Source of the DNA: an uncultured Ruminococcus sp.
GTDB taxonomy: Bacteria > Bacillota > Clostridia > Oscillospirales > Ruminococcaceae
DNA: 8,403 nucleotides
NCBI GenBank assembly: GCA_937942105.1
Contig: CALDFS010000147.1
Coordinates: forward strand, 1 to 8,403
Direction of reading: 5' to 3'
Below the pieces are notes generated by a model. That model was not told the origin of the DNA. It ran no database searches and saw nothing but the letters and a program-made list of their open reading frames with translations. The translations under genes were made by a program, and so were the position numbers. Position 1 is the stretch's first letter; each line of letters opens with the position of its first letter. Shown piece by piece: positions 1-7,530 of the stretch.

Positions 1-1293
1 ATTATATACGCTGTTGTGCTTACTGTATTGCCAAAGCAATATCAGATCACGTCTGACAAGCAGATGGAGCAGAATATAGATGCTCTTGTGTCCGAGCTTC
101 CAAGCATGAGCTATGATGACGGCATCAGGAAAATCTATGATTTCTGCATCCGAAATAACGCATCTGCCATGTTGATTGGTGATGAGACCACCTTGAATTT
201 TGGCGAAATCCGTTCAGATGAGACGACTGTTGCCACATCAACAATCGGAACAGATGTTGCTTTTTTGGGCAGCAAAGCAGAATATATGCTTGTATTGTCT
301 TCTATATCACGAGTATCAGATAGGATTTCCGACCTGATGCTGAGCTTCCTGCCCATCGTCTTTGTAATTATAATTCTGCTGTCGGTTTTGAGTGCTTTTA
401 TTTGCAGTAAGGTTATTGTTACGCCTATCGCTAAAATAAGTCGCATTTCAAAGCGAATGACCTCGCTTGATATGACCTGGCGCTGTGATATAGAAAGTGA
501 TGACGAAATAGGAGTACTCGCTTCCGGTCTGAACACTATGGCAAGCCGTCTGCAAACCACTATGGAAGAATTGGAGAACGCCAACGCTCAGCTAACGGCA
601 GATGTAAAGAAATTTCAAGCCTTAGAGGAACAGCGCAGAAACTTCTTCGCGGCGGTGTCCCACGAGCTGAAAACGCCCCTTACCATCCTGAAAGGACAGA
701 TTGAAAATATGATTTTAGGATATGGGGATTATCAAAACCATGAAAAATATCTACCTGAAGCATTGAAAGCAACGGAAGATATAGAGCATCTCGTAAAAGA
801 AATTATCTCAATATCCAAAATGGAAAGTATGGATTTGCATGATACTTTGCAGGATGTTTCTCTGACCGCTTCCATTAATGAAACGATAGAAGCCCTTTTA
901 CCACTTGCAAAGGATAAAAATATTCAGATATATCAAAACGTCTGTGAAGATATTATAATATCTGTAAACCGAAATCTTTGGAAAAAAGCACTTTCAAACA
1001 TTATCGGAAATGCCATCAGACATTCGCGTGGCGGAGCGGAGGTCTTTATTTCCTTGCAGTCATCAGAGCAAGGAAAGACTCTTGTCTTTGAGAATACAGG
1101 AGCGTTCATTTCAGAAGCCGACCTGCCGCATATGTTCACTCCGTTCTATCGGGCAGATAAATCAAGAAACAAAGCCACAGGAGGGAGCGGGCTGGGTTTA
1201 TATATCGTGAAGACAATCCTTGACCTGCACGGTATGGAATATAAAATAGCGAACACCGAGAATGGCGTTGCTTTTTATCTGAAGCTGAATTGA
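1..1293 (+). CDS. Membrane sensor histidine kinase, VanS-like (5' partial)
   Basis: Sensor kinase of a two-component system; its response regulator would be expected just upstream, outside the window. The frame is open from base 1, so the true start and most of the first membrane helix are missing and 430 residues are visible. In order, numbering from base 1: the end of a helix (IIYAVVLTVL), an extracytoplasmic sensor of about 95 residues, a second membrane helix at about 112-137, a HAMP linker at about 138-190 and a coiled coil. Then come the H-box SHELKTP with phospho-acceptor His221, the N-box with Asn337 (GNAIRHS), and the ATP lid with GGSGLGL at 394-400. The usual DxG motif of the ATPase domain reads NTG (365-367), as in many VanS-like kinases, so I do not take it as inactivation. 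The neighbouring ABC genes suggest sensing of antimicrobial peptides or envelope stress, but this is inference; the ligand is unknown. Confidence 0.9.
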   Translation: MIYAVVLTVLPKQYQITSDKQMEQNIDALVSELPSMSYDDGIRKIYDFCIRNNASAMLIGDETTLNFGEIRSDETTVATSTIGTDVAFLGSKAEYMLVLSSISRVSDRISDLMLSFLPIVFVIIILLSVLSAFICSKVIVTPIAKISRISKRMTSLDMTWRCDIESDDEIGVLASGLNTMASRLQTTMEELENANAQLTADVKKFQALEEQRRNFFAAVSHELKTPLTILKGQIENMILGYGDYQNHEKYLPEALKATEDIEHLVKEIISISKMESMDLHDTLQDVSLTASINETIEALLPLAKDKNIQIYQNVCEDIIISVNRNLWKKALSNIIGNAIRHSRGGAEVFISLQSSEQGKTLVFENTGAFISEADLPHMFTPFYRADKSRNKATGGSGLGLYIVKTILDLHGMEYKIANTENGVAFYLKLN

Positions 1294-1302
1294 ATAGACT
1301 CC

Positions 1303-1336
1303 GAATAAGCCGTCGGCACACGCTGGCGGCTTATTT
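1303..1336 (+). terminator. Hairpin terminator after the histidine kinase
   Basis: Left arm aataagccg (1304-1312) pairs perfectly with right arm cggcttatt (1327-1335). The stem can be extended inwards with G-U pairs to a 4-base loop (acac), and outwards by one G-U pair. The downstream tract, ttatttaatt, is only partly T-rich, so termination may be incomplete. It lies 10 bases after the kinase stop codon and separates the regulatory genes from the transporter genes. Confidence 0.65.
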
Positions 1337-1387
1337 AATTAAATCAAAGCCTTATGAAAAACAAGCCAAAAGCTAATCAATGGTATG

Positions 1388-1409
1388 TATGATAGATAGC
1401 AGAAAGGAG
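1388..1409 (+). promoter_or_regulatory. Possible -10 box and ribosome binding site of the ABC operon
   Basis: A tatgat hexamer (1388-1393) is a 5/6 match to the -10 consensus, and aaaggag (1403-1409) is a clear ribosome binding site. No good -35 hexamer sits 16-18 bases upstream. That would fit a promoter activated by a response regulator, but it may simply be a chance -10 match. The ribosome binding site leaves 8 bases to a TTG at 1418 and 11 bases to the ATG at 1421. Confidence 0.3.
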
Positions 1410-1420
1410 TTGACCCATTG

Positions 1421-2782
1421 ATGAATTTTGCGAAAAGAGCCTTTCTTTATGTCTCACGTAAGAAGGGAAAAACACTCAGCTTGTTTCTATTGATTTTCAT
1501 TGTCTCTGTTTTTCTTATTTCCTGCTTCGGCGTTTTGAATGCCTCGGAAAGGTTGTCAAAGGATATTCGGTCTTCTCTGGGCGCCGCTTTCTATATTCGT
1601 GCAAATACCACAGTGTCTGTGAATGAAAACGGCGAAACAGAGGTTAGAGAAAGCAGCGTCAATATCTCGCAAAAAGCGATAGATGAAATTATGAGATTGG
1701 GTGATATCAGGTACTGCAATCCCATCAATTATGGATTTGCCAAAAGTGATGCTATTCGGTTTATACCCGGTGATAAGCATACGAACGAAAGCAATATGGG
1801 CAAGGTTACAGCGCTTCGATTTTCTGCTCTTGCCCCCGATTTTGCAGACGAAACAGCCACTTTAATAGCAGGAAATCATATCACCGAAACCGATAACAGG
1901 AAAATTCTTATCAGCGAGCAGTTGGCGAGTGCCAATCATCTGTCGGTAGGCGATGTCATTACGTTAACACACGCAAAGCTCGGAAAGCTTGACGGAGCGT
2001 ACATTGATGAAATCCCCATCAAAACAGCTTATGTTCAGGTAGAGGTATCGGGAATTTACAGTCTGAACGTTGAGGATACAGCCATCAAACCAACTGCGAG
2101 TGTTGCTGAAAATGAGATATATGCAAGCCTTGATGTATTAATCGAGCTTCATGAAAGCGAAACAGGCATCTATACAGGTGAAGTTGATTTTTACATTACC
2201 GATCCTGCACAGCTTGAGAGCATCACCCGAAAAGTTCAGCTATTGCCATCCATTGACTGGACAACGCATTTTATCCGCACCAATGACTTTCAGTATTCCA
2301 AGATAGCCGATGAGCTTAACTCCCTTGGCGACTTGGTGAAAATTCTGCTTGTCCTCGTATCGGTTGTCAGTACGGCGGTACTCACTTTGATATTAACAAT
2401 GCGCATCCGCGGTCGTATGCAGGAAGCGGGCATTATGCTTGCGGCAGGAATATCCAAAATGCAGATTTTAGCTCAGTTTTTGTTGGAGGTATTGTCGGTT
2501 ACTGTAATCGCGCTGGGTCTGTCCTATATCGCTTCTTTGGGTATAACAAGATTTTTAGAATATAGCCTGTTTGGTGAACTGCAGCCGAACCTACTGAATG
2601 AAGAAACGCTGATGACAGGAGTGAAAAGCTCTGTTCAAATAGAAAACTATCTGAAGCCGGGTATAGCGGAAATATCGCTGATTTATTTGTGCCAATTCTT
2701 TGTGATTGCGGTTTCAACCGTTGTGTCATCCATTGTGATTATGCGGCTGAAGCCGAAAGAGATTTTATCAAAACATGAGTAA
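1421..2782 (+). CDS. ABC transporter permease, FtsX/MacB-like (first of two)
   Basis: Membrane subunit of a MacB-type (type VII) ABC transporter, 453 residues. The layout is the family's: a short basic N-terminus, TM1 at about 18-38, an extracytoplasmic domain of about 260 residues, then TM2 at about 304-326, TM3 at about 351-375 and TM4 at about 417-441. The cytoplasmic loop between TM2 and TM3 carries the FtsX-type segment RGRMQEAGIMLAAGISKMQI, which contacts the ATPase. It ends in LKPKEILSKHE, nearly the same as the end of the next gene, so the two permeases are paralogs and probably pair as a heterodimer. Family members move peptides, antibiotics or lipoproteins by mechanotransmission rather than through a channel; the substrate here is unknown. 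I chose the ATG at 1421; an in-frame TTG at 1418 is one codon earlier and slightly better spaced from the ribosome binding site. Confidence 0.88.
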   Translation: MNFAKRAFLYVSRKKGKTLSLFLLIFIVSVFLISCFGVLNASERLSKDIRSSLGAAFYIRANTTVSVNENGETEVRESSVNISQKAIDEIMRLGDIRYCNPINYGFAKSDAIRFIPGDKHTNESNMGKVTALRFSALAPDFADETATLIAGNHITETDNRKILISEQLASANHLSVGDVITLTHAKLGKLDGAYIDEIPIKTAYVQVEVSGIYSLNVEDTAIKPTASVAENEIYASLDVLIELHESETGIYTGEVDFYITDPAQLESITRKVQLLPSIDWTTHFIRTNDFQYSKIADELNSLGDLVKILLVLVSVVSTAVLTLILTMRIRGRMQEAGIMLAAGISKMQILAQFLLEVLSVTVIALGLSYIASLGITRFLEYSLFGELQPNLLNEETLMTGVKSSVQIENYLKPGIAEISLIYLCQFFVIAVSTVVSSIVIMRLKPKEILSKHE

Positions 2783-2802
2783 TGCTATGGGAGGATTTCA
2801 AA

Positions 2803-4104
2803 ATGAGCTTTATAAAAAGGGCAGGTCTGTACTGCTTAAGACAACGATTTAAGACTATAATATTGTTTCTGATGCTGACAACAATAGCGACTTTTATGCT
2901 TACAAGTATCGCTATTCGTAATGCCTCAGTGGACGCAACCGCAGATGTTCAAACCGCTATCGGTGGTAAAATAGAGCTTAGCCTTGATACAGAAGGTCAC
3001 ATGGGCAGCGGTCAGCAAAATGGGTGGGGAACGGTTTACGGCTACAACGGTGATTTGATTACGCAGGACATTGTAAAAGCAATTTCAAAGGTAGACGGCG
3101 TTGTTGACTATAATACCGAGGACACAGCGGCTTATTACGGCGCAGGTGTTGATTTCAAGTATCTACCTGCTGCTTTTGGATTAAGCTATACGCCATACGG
3201 TGAATCATCCGCCTATACCGCAACGCTGTCATCCGAAAAATGCTCCGCCTTTCAAAGCGGTAAATATAAACTGGTGGACGGCAGGCATATTGCACCCGAT
3301 GATAAGCATACCTGTTTGCTTTCAAAGGAGCTCGCCGACTACAACAATCTATTTGTTGGCGACAAGGTAAAAATGTACTCTCTGGATTCGGATTCTATCT
3401 CGGAGTTTAAAATCGTAGGAATTTTTGACGGTACAGAGGGTACTTCTGCAAATGCTTTGACAGTGGATGAAATTCCCGCAAACTGTGGATATATCGACTG
3501 CGCGGCGTTGTTTGAACTGTTCGGAGATGAGCTGAACGGCTATCAACAGTTGACTATTTATGTAGAAGACCCTGTCAGCGTCCAAAATGTCTATGACAGG
3601 ATTTCCGCTCTGCCGGAGCTAAAGGGGAAAACGCTGAAACTCAGCATTGATACAGAAGAGTATGATGTTGTATCTGCACCGTTGCAGTCACTGCAAAGGT
3701 TGGTGAATACAACAATCGTAATTATTGCTGCGGTCAGTGTTGCTATCTTGACATTACTTCTGACAATTTGGATTCGGGGACGCAAAAGGGAAATCGGTAT
3801 ATTGCTTTCTATAGGAAAAAGCAAAGTAAATATTATTTTGCAGCTCTTTGCAGAGACCTTTATCGTGACTTTTGCTGCATTTGCGGCGTCTATCCCATTC
3901 AGTAATCTGATAGCGGTAAAGGCGGGCGAGTTCTTAGTGTCAAGAGTTACAGCAGAGACAGCCAATCTCGATGTTCATGTTGACCCTGCTTATCTAATTC
4001 CGCTTTATCTGATTGGTATATTGCTGATTGCTATAGCGGTTTTCGCATCATCATGGACGGTTGTTCGTTCAAATCCAAAGGATATTTTAGCAAAATATGA
4101 GTAG
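2803..4104 (+). CDS. ABC transporter permease, FtsX/MacB-like (second of two)
   Basis: Second membrane subunit, 433 residues, with the same plan as its upstream neighbour: TM1 at about 18-38, a large extracytoplasmic domain (about 40-295), TM2 at about 302-322, TM3 at about 346-370 and TM4 at about 398-420. The loop after TM2 reads IRGRKREIGILLSIGKSK, a classic FtsX signature, and the C-terminus is NPKDILAKYE. The extracytoplasmic domain differs strongly from that of the first permease and includes a Gly/Tyr-rich stretch (residues 64-83), so the two subunits probably have different contacts outside the cell. An earlier ATG at 2782 overlaps the previous stop (TAATG), but the ribosome binding site gggagg (2789-2794) lies inside that extension, and the MSFIKRAGLY start matches family N-termini. 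I therefore place the start at 2803, giving a 20-base gap and co-transcription. Confidence 0.88.
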   Translation: MSFIKRAGLYCLRQRFKTIILFLMLTTIATFMLTSIAIRNASVDATADVQTAIGGKIELSLDTEGHMGSGQQNGWGTVYGYNGDLITQDIVKAISKVDGVVDYNTEDTAAYYGAGVDFKYLPAAFGLSYTPYGESSAYTATLSSEKCSAFQSGKYKLVDGRHIAPDDKHTCLLSKELADYNNLFVGDKVKMYSLDSDSISEFKIVGIFDGTEGTSANALTVDEIPANCGYIDCAALFELFGDELNGYQQLTIYVEDPVSVQNVYDRISALPELKGKTLKLSIDTEEYDVVSAPLQSLQRLVNTTIVIIAAVSVAILTLLLTIWIRGRKREIGILLSIGKSKVNIILQLFAETFIVTFAAFAASIPFSNLIAVKAGEFLVSRVTAETANLDVHVDPAYLIPLYLIGILLIAIAVFASSWTVVRSNPKDILAKYE

Positions 4105-4133
4105 CGCCACAAATGGCATAGGAGGACATGAAA

Positions 4134-4769
4134 ATGTGTATATTGGAAGCTCACAATATTAAGTATTCGTATGACGGAAACAAAGCAGTTCTTAGAAATG
4201 TATCAATTGGATTTGAGGTGGGGAAAATTTATGCCATCCTCGGTCCGTCAGGCTGCGGCAAAACAACGCTGCTTTCCTTACTTGGCGGATTGGATAGTCC
4301 GTCAGACGGTAAGGTGCTGTTTCAGGGAGAAGATATTGATAAGAAAGGTCTCGCATGGCATCGTAAAAGCAATGTGGCTTTCATTTTTCAAAGCTATAAT
4401 CTGATTGACTATATGACGCCTGCTGAAAATGTATCTCTGACATCCAAGCTTCCGCCGATGCCGATTTTAGAGCGCTTAGGGCTTACAAAGGAAGAATCAA
4501 AGCGAAATGTGCTTAAGCTTTCAGGCGGTCAGCAGCAGCGAGTTGCAATCGCGCGTGCGCTTGCTTCCGATGCCAAAGTCATTCTTGCAGATGAGCCGAC
4601 AGGAAACCTTGATGAAGATACAGCAGCTGAGATTACAGGCATCTTAAAAGAGTGCGCCCATCAAATGAACAAATGCGTGATAATAGTAACGCACTCAAAT
4701 GATCTTGCAAAGCAGGCAGATGTTGTGCTCAGATTAAGAAATGGCGAGGTATTCTTTGAAAAGATATAG
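4134..4769 (+). CDS. ABC transporter ATP-binding protein, MacB/LolD-type
   Basis: Cytoplasmic ATPase subunit that powers the two permeases, 211 residues. All motifs are intact: Walker A GPSGCGKTT (37-45), Q-loop Gln86 (IFQSYNLID), signature LSGGQ (129-133), Walker B VILADE (149-154) followed by the D-loop, and switch His187 (VTHSND). The stretch between the Q-loop and the signature is about ten residues shorter than in the commonest MacB/LolD ATPases, which I recall as usual for a group of clostridial homologs. The start at 4134 is 8 bases after aggagg (4120-4125); an ATG at 4128 is only 2 bases from it and was not used. It is the last gene of a permease-permease-ATPase operon, 29 bases after the second permease, and I see no strong terminator behind it. 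Confidence 0.93.
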   Translation: MCILEAHNIKYSYDGNKAVLRNVSIGFEVGKIYAILGPSGCGKTTLLSLLGGLDSPSDGKVLFQGEDIDKKGLAWHRKSNVAFIFQSYNLIDYMTPAENVSLTSKLPPMPILERLGLTKEESKRNVLKLSGGQQQRVAIARALASDAKVILADEPTGNLDEDTAAEITGILKECAHQMNKCVIIVTHSNDLAKQADVVLRLRNGEVFFEKI

Positions 4770-4811
4770 CAAGTATCAGCCTATTTCAGGATGGCTACAT
4801 CGCTAAAGCTA

Positions 4812-4934
4812 TAGGGTTCGAAACACAAATGACAGATATTAAATGACTTGGTTCAATAATTCAATTACTCAGATTCTTTCCCATTTTATAGGTAAGTACG
4901 GATGTATATGATTTTAGGGTTCAAAACACAAGTG
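4812..4934 (+). repeat. Spaced direct repeat upstream of the GH28-like gene
   Basis: Two 20-base copies, tagggttcgaaacacaaatg (4812-4831) and its near twin at 4915-4934, match at 18 of 20 positions. The differences are G to A at position 9 and A to G at position 18. Starts are 103 bases apart. They lie in the 280-base gap between the ABC operon and the GH28-like gene, the second copy about 50 bases upstream of the -35 box. They could be paired operators for a sugar-responsive regulator, or a remnant duplication. Apart from these and the promoter I see nothing in this gap. Confidence 0.6.
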
Positions 4935-4985
4935 CTGTCTTCCCAAACATAAATAATCGTTTACTTGAAAATGAACAAATCGATA

Positions 4986-5023
4986 TTGACAAATCCTAAA
5001 AAAGAGTATAATGTAGCTATAAT
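4986..5023 (+). promoter_or_regulatory. Sigma-A-type promoter of the GH28-like gene
   Basis: A perfect ttgaca (4986-4991) is followed after 15 bases by a perfect tataat (5007-5012). The spacer is short of the ideal 17. A second tataat lies at 5018-5023, without a matching -35 at normal distance. Transcription would start near 5019-5030, giving a very short leader before the ribosome binding site aggaga (5038-5043). The gene therefore has its own promoter, separate from the ABC operon. Confidence 0.7.
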
Positions 5024-5049
5024 AAAGAAAATTATTGAGGAGAATTCCT

Positions 5050-6780
5050 ATGAGCCTTCACGAATTTGACTACACAAAAATCTACACAGCCGACACAGTA
5101 ACAAAAAGCACCGAATGCATATATAGCAGAGACACATACCATACAACAGGTGATTTTGCTATTGTTATGAACGCAGGAAGCTATGCCGAGTGGAAAATCG
5201 AAGCTTGCAAATCAGGAAAATTTACGATTACGGTAAAGTACTCTTCCGATATCGACAGCGAAATAACAGCAGTTTTAGGCGTTAATTCCGAAGAAAAAGC
5301 AACCCTCAAATTCGTACCTTGTCGGTATTACGCAAGAACGAAAAATGAATACAGAACGGGCGTTATGCGATGTGCCAGAGCAGTAGTTGACTTAAAAGAA
5401 GGAGAGAATACTATATTTATCAAGCTCCCAGAATATGATAAATACGGTACTGTTAGCATCGACACAATCTCTGTTTCGGACGGCAGACTTTGCGAAATGC
5501 GTCAGCCCATCTATGATATTTCCGATTTTACGACTGATAATGACGGCACAACCGATTGCACCGAAGCTATCCAGCGGGCGCTGGACTGCTGTAAGGACGG
5601 TGGCGGAACACTCTATATTCACGATGGTGACTATCTCATCAGCGGAGCAGTCCTTTATTCGGATACAACGGTTTATGTTGATGAAACGGCGAGAATATAC
5701 GGAAATGATAATCAGAATGCTTATCCTGTTCACAACGTCACTCATACATATATCCAGGAATACAGCAACGGATTCAAAGCACTGTTTTATTCGGAAGGCA
5801 GTGAAAACATTGCAATCACAGGCGGCGGAACCATCGGCATAAAGAACGGTGACAGCGATATCTTTGAAGGAAGGGAATGGCAGAGACCAACGGTTGTAAC
5901 GTTTATTTCATGCAGCAATATAGTCATCAGCAATATTGATATTAAAGAATCAGGATCGTGGACGGTTATCCTTCTGGAATGCAGCAACGCGATTATAGAC
6001 AGTATCAACCTTGACGCCGCCAATCACATTAACCGTGATGGAATTGACCCGGTGGATTCGGAGGATATTTTCATCACCAATTCCGCTCTTCTGTCCGGAG
6101 ATGATGTTATATGTCCGAAAAGCGGGACGTATAAAGGCGTACAAAACCTGCACGTAAGAAACTGTGCCCTGAGCTCCTGCGGTGCTAACGGAATCAAGTT
6201 CGGTTCAAGCTCATATCAGCAGCTCAAGCATTGTACATTTGAAGATATAGTTATGATTCACATTAATTTAGCCGGGATTTCGCTTGGTTCAGCTGATGGG
6301 GCAGATGTTGATGATATACATTTTCGCAATATTAAAATGTCTTCAGTCAGGGTGCCAATCAGCATATTGAATGGCGGTGGCGTCAGAGGCAGGAGGATTA
6401 ACGGAGCGCCGATGAAGCGAGGATCGATGAAAAACATTACCATCGAAAATCTGTTTGCAGATAACCTAAGGGATAATTTTGGTTCGCATATAGACGGACG
6501 GAGCAAGGACGGAGTGCAGGATAGGATATCGGATATTCTTCTTAAAAACGTTCACATTGAATGCAAAGGCGGATATTGTGGTGAGATTCCCTCACAGCCT
6601 ATCGAATATAATGGGGAATATCCCGATTATTACTGGTGCGAGCCGACTATGCCGGCATATGGTCTTTATGTACGGCATACCGATAATATTCGTTTGGAAA
6701 ACTGTGAATTTGATTTGCTCACCGATGATAGCAGGGAAGCGGTTTTGTTTGATGATTGTACTAATGTTTTGAGAGATTAG
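5050..6780 (+). CDS. GH28-like beta-helix protein with N-terminal CBM-like domain
   Basis: A 576-residue protein of the polygalacturonase (GH28) / pectate-lyase-fold superfamily, presumably acting on uronic-acid or other acidic plant oligosaccharides; the substrate is not determinable here. Residues about 5-143 form a CBM6/CBM35-like sandwich (YAEWKIEACKSGKFTITVKY ... EGENTIFIKL). At 157-190 is the entry motif of the helix (DFTTDNDGTTDCTEAIQRAL ... GGGTLYI). The core has the GH28-type acids Asp330 and Asp333 (NRDGID, 328-333) and Asp351/Asp352 (GDDVICPKSG), but the GHG motif is replaced by ANG (379-381), so the catalytic-site His is missing. PAYGLYVRH and DDSREAVLFDD near the end are typical of bacterial GH28-like proteins. 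There is no signal peptide, so it probably works in the cytoplasm on imported oligosaccharides. I chose ATG 5050, 6 bases after aggaga; an upstream in-frame TTG overlaps the ribosome binding site. Confidence 0.85.
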   Translation: MSLHEFDYTKIYTADTVTKSTECIYSRDTYHTTGDFAIVMNAGSYAEWKIEACKSGKFTITVKYSSDIDSEITAVLGVNSEEKATLKFVPCRYYARTKNEYRTGVMRCARAVVDLKEGENTIFIKLPEYDKYGTVSIDTISVSDGRLCEMRQPIYDISDFTTDNDGTTDCTEAIQRALDCCKDGGGTLYIHDGDYLISGAVLYSDTTVYVDETARIYGNDNQNAYPVHNVTHTYIQEYSNGFKALFYSEGSENIAITGGGTIGIKNGDSDIFEGREWQRPTVVTFISCSNIVISNIDIKESGSWTVILLECSNAIIDSINLDAANHINRDGIDPVDSEDIFITNSALLSGDDVICPKSGTYKGVQNLHVRNCALSSCGANGIKFGSSSYQQLKHCTFEDIVMIHINLAGISLGSADGADVDDIHFRNIKMSSVRVPISILNGGGVRGRRINGAPMKRGSMKNITIENLFADNLRDNFGSHIDGRSKDGVQDRISDILLKNVHIECKGGYCGEIPSQPIEYNGEYPDYYWCEPTMPAYGLYVRHTDNIRLENCEFDLLTDDSREAVLFDDCTNVLRD

Positions 6781-6849
6781 TGAGTTACTCCCCGGTCACA
6801 AGAAATAAACTGTGTAACCGCAATAATTTATAAAGTGTAGATAATACTA

Positions 6850-6881
6850 ACGGCTCAGGAGCAAAACATCTCCTGAGCCGT
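6850..6881 (+). terminator. Strong hairpin terminator after the GH28-like gene
   Basis: The arms acggctcaggag (6850-6861) and ctcctgagccgt (6870-6881) pair perfectly over 12 bases around an 8-base loop (caaaacat). The following tract, aattctttctat, is moderately T-rich. It lies 70 bases after the stop codon. Being almost symmetrical, it could also stop transcription arriving from the right. Confidence 0.8.
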
Positions 6882-6910
6882 AATTCTTTCTATATTCAAC
6901 CATATATTAT

Positions 6911-6939
6911 CCCCATGTAGCACGGGGCGACGCACCCCG
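6911..6939 (+). promoter_or_regulatory. Alternative GC hairpins in the leader of the amidoligase gene
   Basis: A gggg run (6924-6927) can pair either with the cccc at 6911-6914 or with the cccc at 6935-6938. The second option forms cgggg/ccccg around a 7-base loop. The two pairings exclude each other, as in simple attenuators or RNA switches, and sit 19-46 bases before the aggaggt-like ribosome binding site (tggaggt, 6958-6964). The stems are short, so this may only be a GC-rich spot in an AT-rich leader. I see no known riboswitch consensus and no convincing promoter here. Confidence 0.3.
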
Positions 6940-6969
6940 GAACATAAATAAATACATGGAGGTAATATC

Positions 6970-7530
6970 ATGTCAAACACCAAAACTAACACCAACGCCA
7001 ACACCACCGCAAACGAATCCAAAACATCTGTCCCAATATCCCCCGAAGAAGAAACCCGCTTCTGTCACTGCTGTGACAGAGAATATCCAGTGTCCGTCCT
7101 CACAATTGTTGAGGGCGGCTTTTATGTATGCGAGAACTGTCTTGCAGATAACACTGTAGCCTGTTACAATTGCGGCTCAATACTCCTGCTTGAAGACAAC
7201 GCAGGCTCGTCAAGTCTTCCTCTCTGTCAGGATTGCTATGACGACCACTACAACACCTGTGTAGATTGTGGCAGGATAATCCACGCAGACGACACCTACT
7301 ATCGTGACCGCTGTGATGATGACCCGTACTGTTATGAATGCTATAGCCGTCTTGAAAGAGGATATGGAGTTGAAGATTACTATTATAAGCCCGACCCCAT
7401 CTTCTACGGCGACGGTAACAGATTCTTTGGAGTAGAACTCGAAATCGACGAGGCAGGTGAAAGTGACAGTCATGCGGATAAAATAATATCCGTAGGAAGT
7501 TGCCCTGTTCATCACGAAGGGCTCGGTTGA
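6970..7530 (+). pseudogene. Zinc-ribbon amidoligase, C-terminally truncated
   Basis: The open frame codes for 186 residues. It opens with a low-complexity Asn/Thr tail (2-20). Six CxxC pairs follow at Cys32/35, 54/57, 65/68, 86/89, 97/100 and 121/124, forming three zinc-binding units spaced C-x2-C-x17-20-C-x2-C. RFFGVELEIDEAGE (151-164) is the first strand of an Amidoligase_2-type domain (GCS/glutamine-synthetase-like fold), whose acidic residues (Glu156, Glu158) bind metal. Such enzymes join an amine to a carboxylate using ATP. After residue about 176 (ADKIISVG) homology ends; the last ten residues read the antisense of a DUF3846 gene. Nearly all of the catalytic domain is missing, so the product cannot be an active ligase, although the zinc module could still be made. 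The start is well supported by tggaggt 5 bases upstream. C-ending codons are more frequent than in the genes to the left, which hints at different ancestry. Confidence 0.7.
7493..7503. other. Recombination or assembly junction, left
   Basis: Two protein families on opposite strands both lose homology within a few bases here. The + strand amidoligase leaves its family after ADKIISVG (about 7497), and the - strand DUF3846 leaves its family after DEQGN (7499). Neither side has a stop codon, insertion-sequence end or obvious repeat at the point of joining. Confidence 0.6.

Noticed and set aside
1361..1380. Repeated aagc motifs as response-regulator sites ahead of the ABC operon
   Set aside because: The copies at 1347, 1363 and 1370 are too short and irregularly spaced to support a binding-site claim.
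2782..2802. ATG at 2782 as start of the second permease (TAATG overlap with the first)
   Set aside because: The only good ribosome binding site, gggagg, lies inside the added codons, and the shorter product begins like other family members.
4128..4133. ATG at 4128 as start of the ATPase
   Set aside because: It is only 2 bases behind aggagg; the ATG at 4134 is 8 bases away and gives the usual N-terminus.
4770..4985. Terminator, riboswitch or small RNA in the gap behind the ATPase
   Set aside because: Only short stems such as agcc/ggct (4780-4796) were seen, with no T-tract and no recognised riboswitch consensus.
5035..5049. Upstream TTG start for the GH28-like gene
   Set aside because: The TTG overlaps the ribosome binding site aggaga, and the ATG at 5050 is at the ideal distance from it.
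7100..7498. In-frame - strand extension of the DUF3846 fragment to a 202-residue protein
   Set aside because: The extension is the exact antisense of the zinc-ribbon coding region, is Cys/His/Arg/Ser-rich and matches no family I know; it is open only by chance of the chimeric junction.
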